The notes under the pieces: model-generated | The model's database searches: none | Told to the model about the DNA's origin: nothing | The model's input: only the letters and a program-made list of their open reading frames with translations | Part shown: positions 63,844 through 64,000 of the stretch, piece by piece | How the letters are laid out: each line of letters starts with the position of its first letter | Position numbering within the stretch: position 1 is the first letter of the stretch | Program-made: the position numbers and the translations under genes | NCBI RefSeq assembly: GCF_029223195.1 | Contig: NZ_JARHUF010000009.1 | Location: 62,001-126,000 of the forward strand | DNA from: Vibrio sp. CAU 1672 | GTDB lineage: Bacteria > Pseudomonadota > Gammaproteobacteria > Enterobacterales > Vibrionaceae | Direction of reading: 5' to 3' | DNA length: 64,000 nt

Positions 63844-64000
63844 TTAGCGACATAACAGCTTATTGTCGCTATTCAGTATGGTCGCCATTGCTTTTTGGTA
63901 AGAAGCGTCCACCGTTTCTCTGGAGTGAGTGCGGATACCCAGATATTCCAGTTTTCCATCTTCAATACCGTATACGACGCCATGAATTTCCACATCCTGG
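63844..64000 (-). CDS. can: Beta-carbonic anhydrase, C-terminal end (5' part outside window)
   Basis: About 51 residues are visible on the minus strand, reading VEIHGVVYGIEDGKLEYLG and ending in NKLLCR before the TAA at 63844-63846. The HGVVYGIEDGKLxYLG stretch is the C-terminal part of proteobacterial beta-carbonic anhydrases, and can next to hpt is the standard arrangement. The zinc-site residues lie outside the window. Confidence 0.88.
   Translation of the reverse strand, partial: QDVEIHGVVYGIEDGKLEYLGIRTHSRETVDASYQKAMATILNSDNKLLCR

Overview
The window is a stretch of Gammaproteobacterial chromosome that fits the genus Vibrio. Gene content and order (relA-mazG-pyrG-eno-ftsB-ispDF-truD-surE-pcm-nlpD-rpoS-mutS, recA-recX-alaS-lysC-csrA, oadGAB, gshA-luxS, ffh-rpsP-rimM-trmD-rplS, pilABCD-nadC-ampD, pdhR-aceEF-lpdA, a LuxR/HapR-family regulator, hpt, can) and the protein sequences, above all the HapR-type regulator and LuxS, point to Vibrio. 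The species cannot be settled from the sequence alone. Nearly all of the window is conserved, intact housekeeping DNA.

Layout. 1-11.5 kb (+ strand): the 3' half of relA, then nucleotide metabolism (mazG, pyrG), enolase, cell division (ftsB), isoprenoid synthesis (ispD, ispF) and the truD-surE-pcm-nlpD-rpoS stress cluster. mutS faces rpoS. 14.1-20.9 kb: an AT-rich accessory segment between mutS and pncC-recA. It holds a P4-type tyrosine integrase, about 1 kb of structured non-coding DNA with a solitary integron attC site, two unrecognised genes, an AlpA-type regulator overlapping an HUH Rep-like gene, and a full-length divergent flagellin gene behind a consensus sigma-54 promoter. 21-27.8 kb: pncC, recA with a LexA box, recX, alaS, lysC, csrA. 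28.0-29.0 kb: eight tRNA genes (2 Ser-GCT, 6 Arg-ACG). 29.5-32.8 kb: the sodium-pumping oxaloacetate decarboxylase oadGAB. 32.9-42.5 kb: an MDR oxidoreductase, yqaA, an M16 lipoprotein peptidase, gshA, a transglycosylase-like lipoprotein, luxS, a CNNM/CBS membrane protein and a CcsA-like protein. 42.7-46.3 kb: ffh and the rpsP-rimM-trmD-rplS operon. 46.6-53.7 kb (- strand): yacG, zapD, coaE and the type IVa pilus genes pilD, pilC, pilB, pilA, then nadC. 54-62.2 kb: ampD and the pyruvate dehydrogenase operon with its PdhR operator. 62.3-64 kb: the quorum-sensing master regulator, hpt and the 3' end of the beta-carbonic anhydrase gene.

The most unusual part is the 6.7 kb insertion next to mutS. 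It combines an integration module, an HUH Rep-like replication gene and a flagellin placed under the host's own flagellar (RpoN-type) promoter logic. This suggests a small integrative element, possibly a satellite-like one, whose only recognisable cargo would alter the flagellar filament. Its integrase end, with clustered arm-type repeats, also lies directly upstream of mutS. Other structure not explained by genes: a degenerate tandem copy of the eno 3' end plus terminator, a nested inverted-repeat element between nadC and ampD, tandem duplications of tRNA-Arg pairs, and hairpin leaders before gshA and rpsP.
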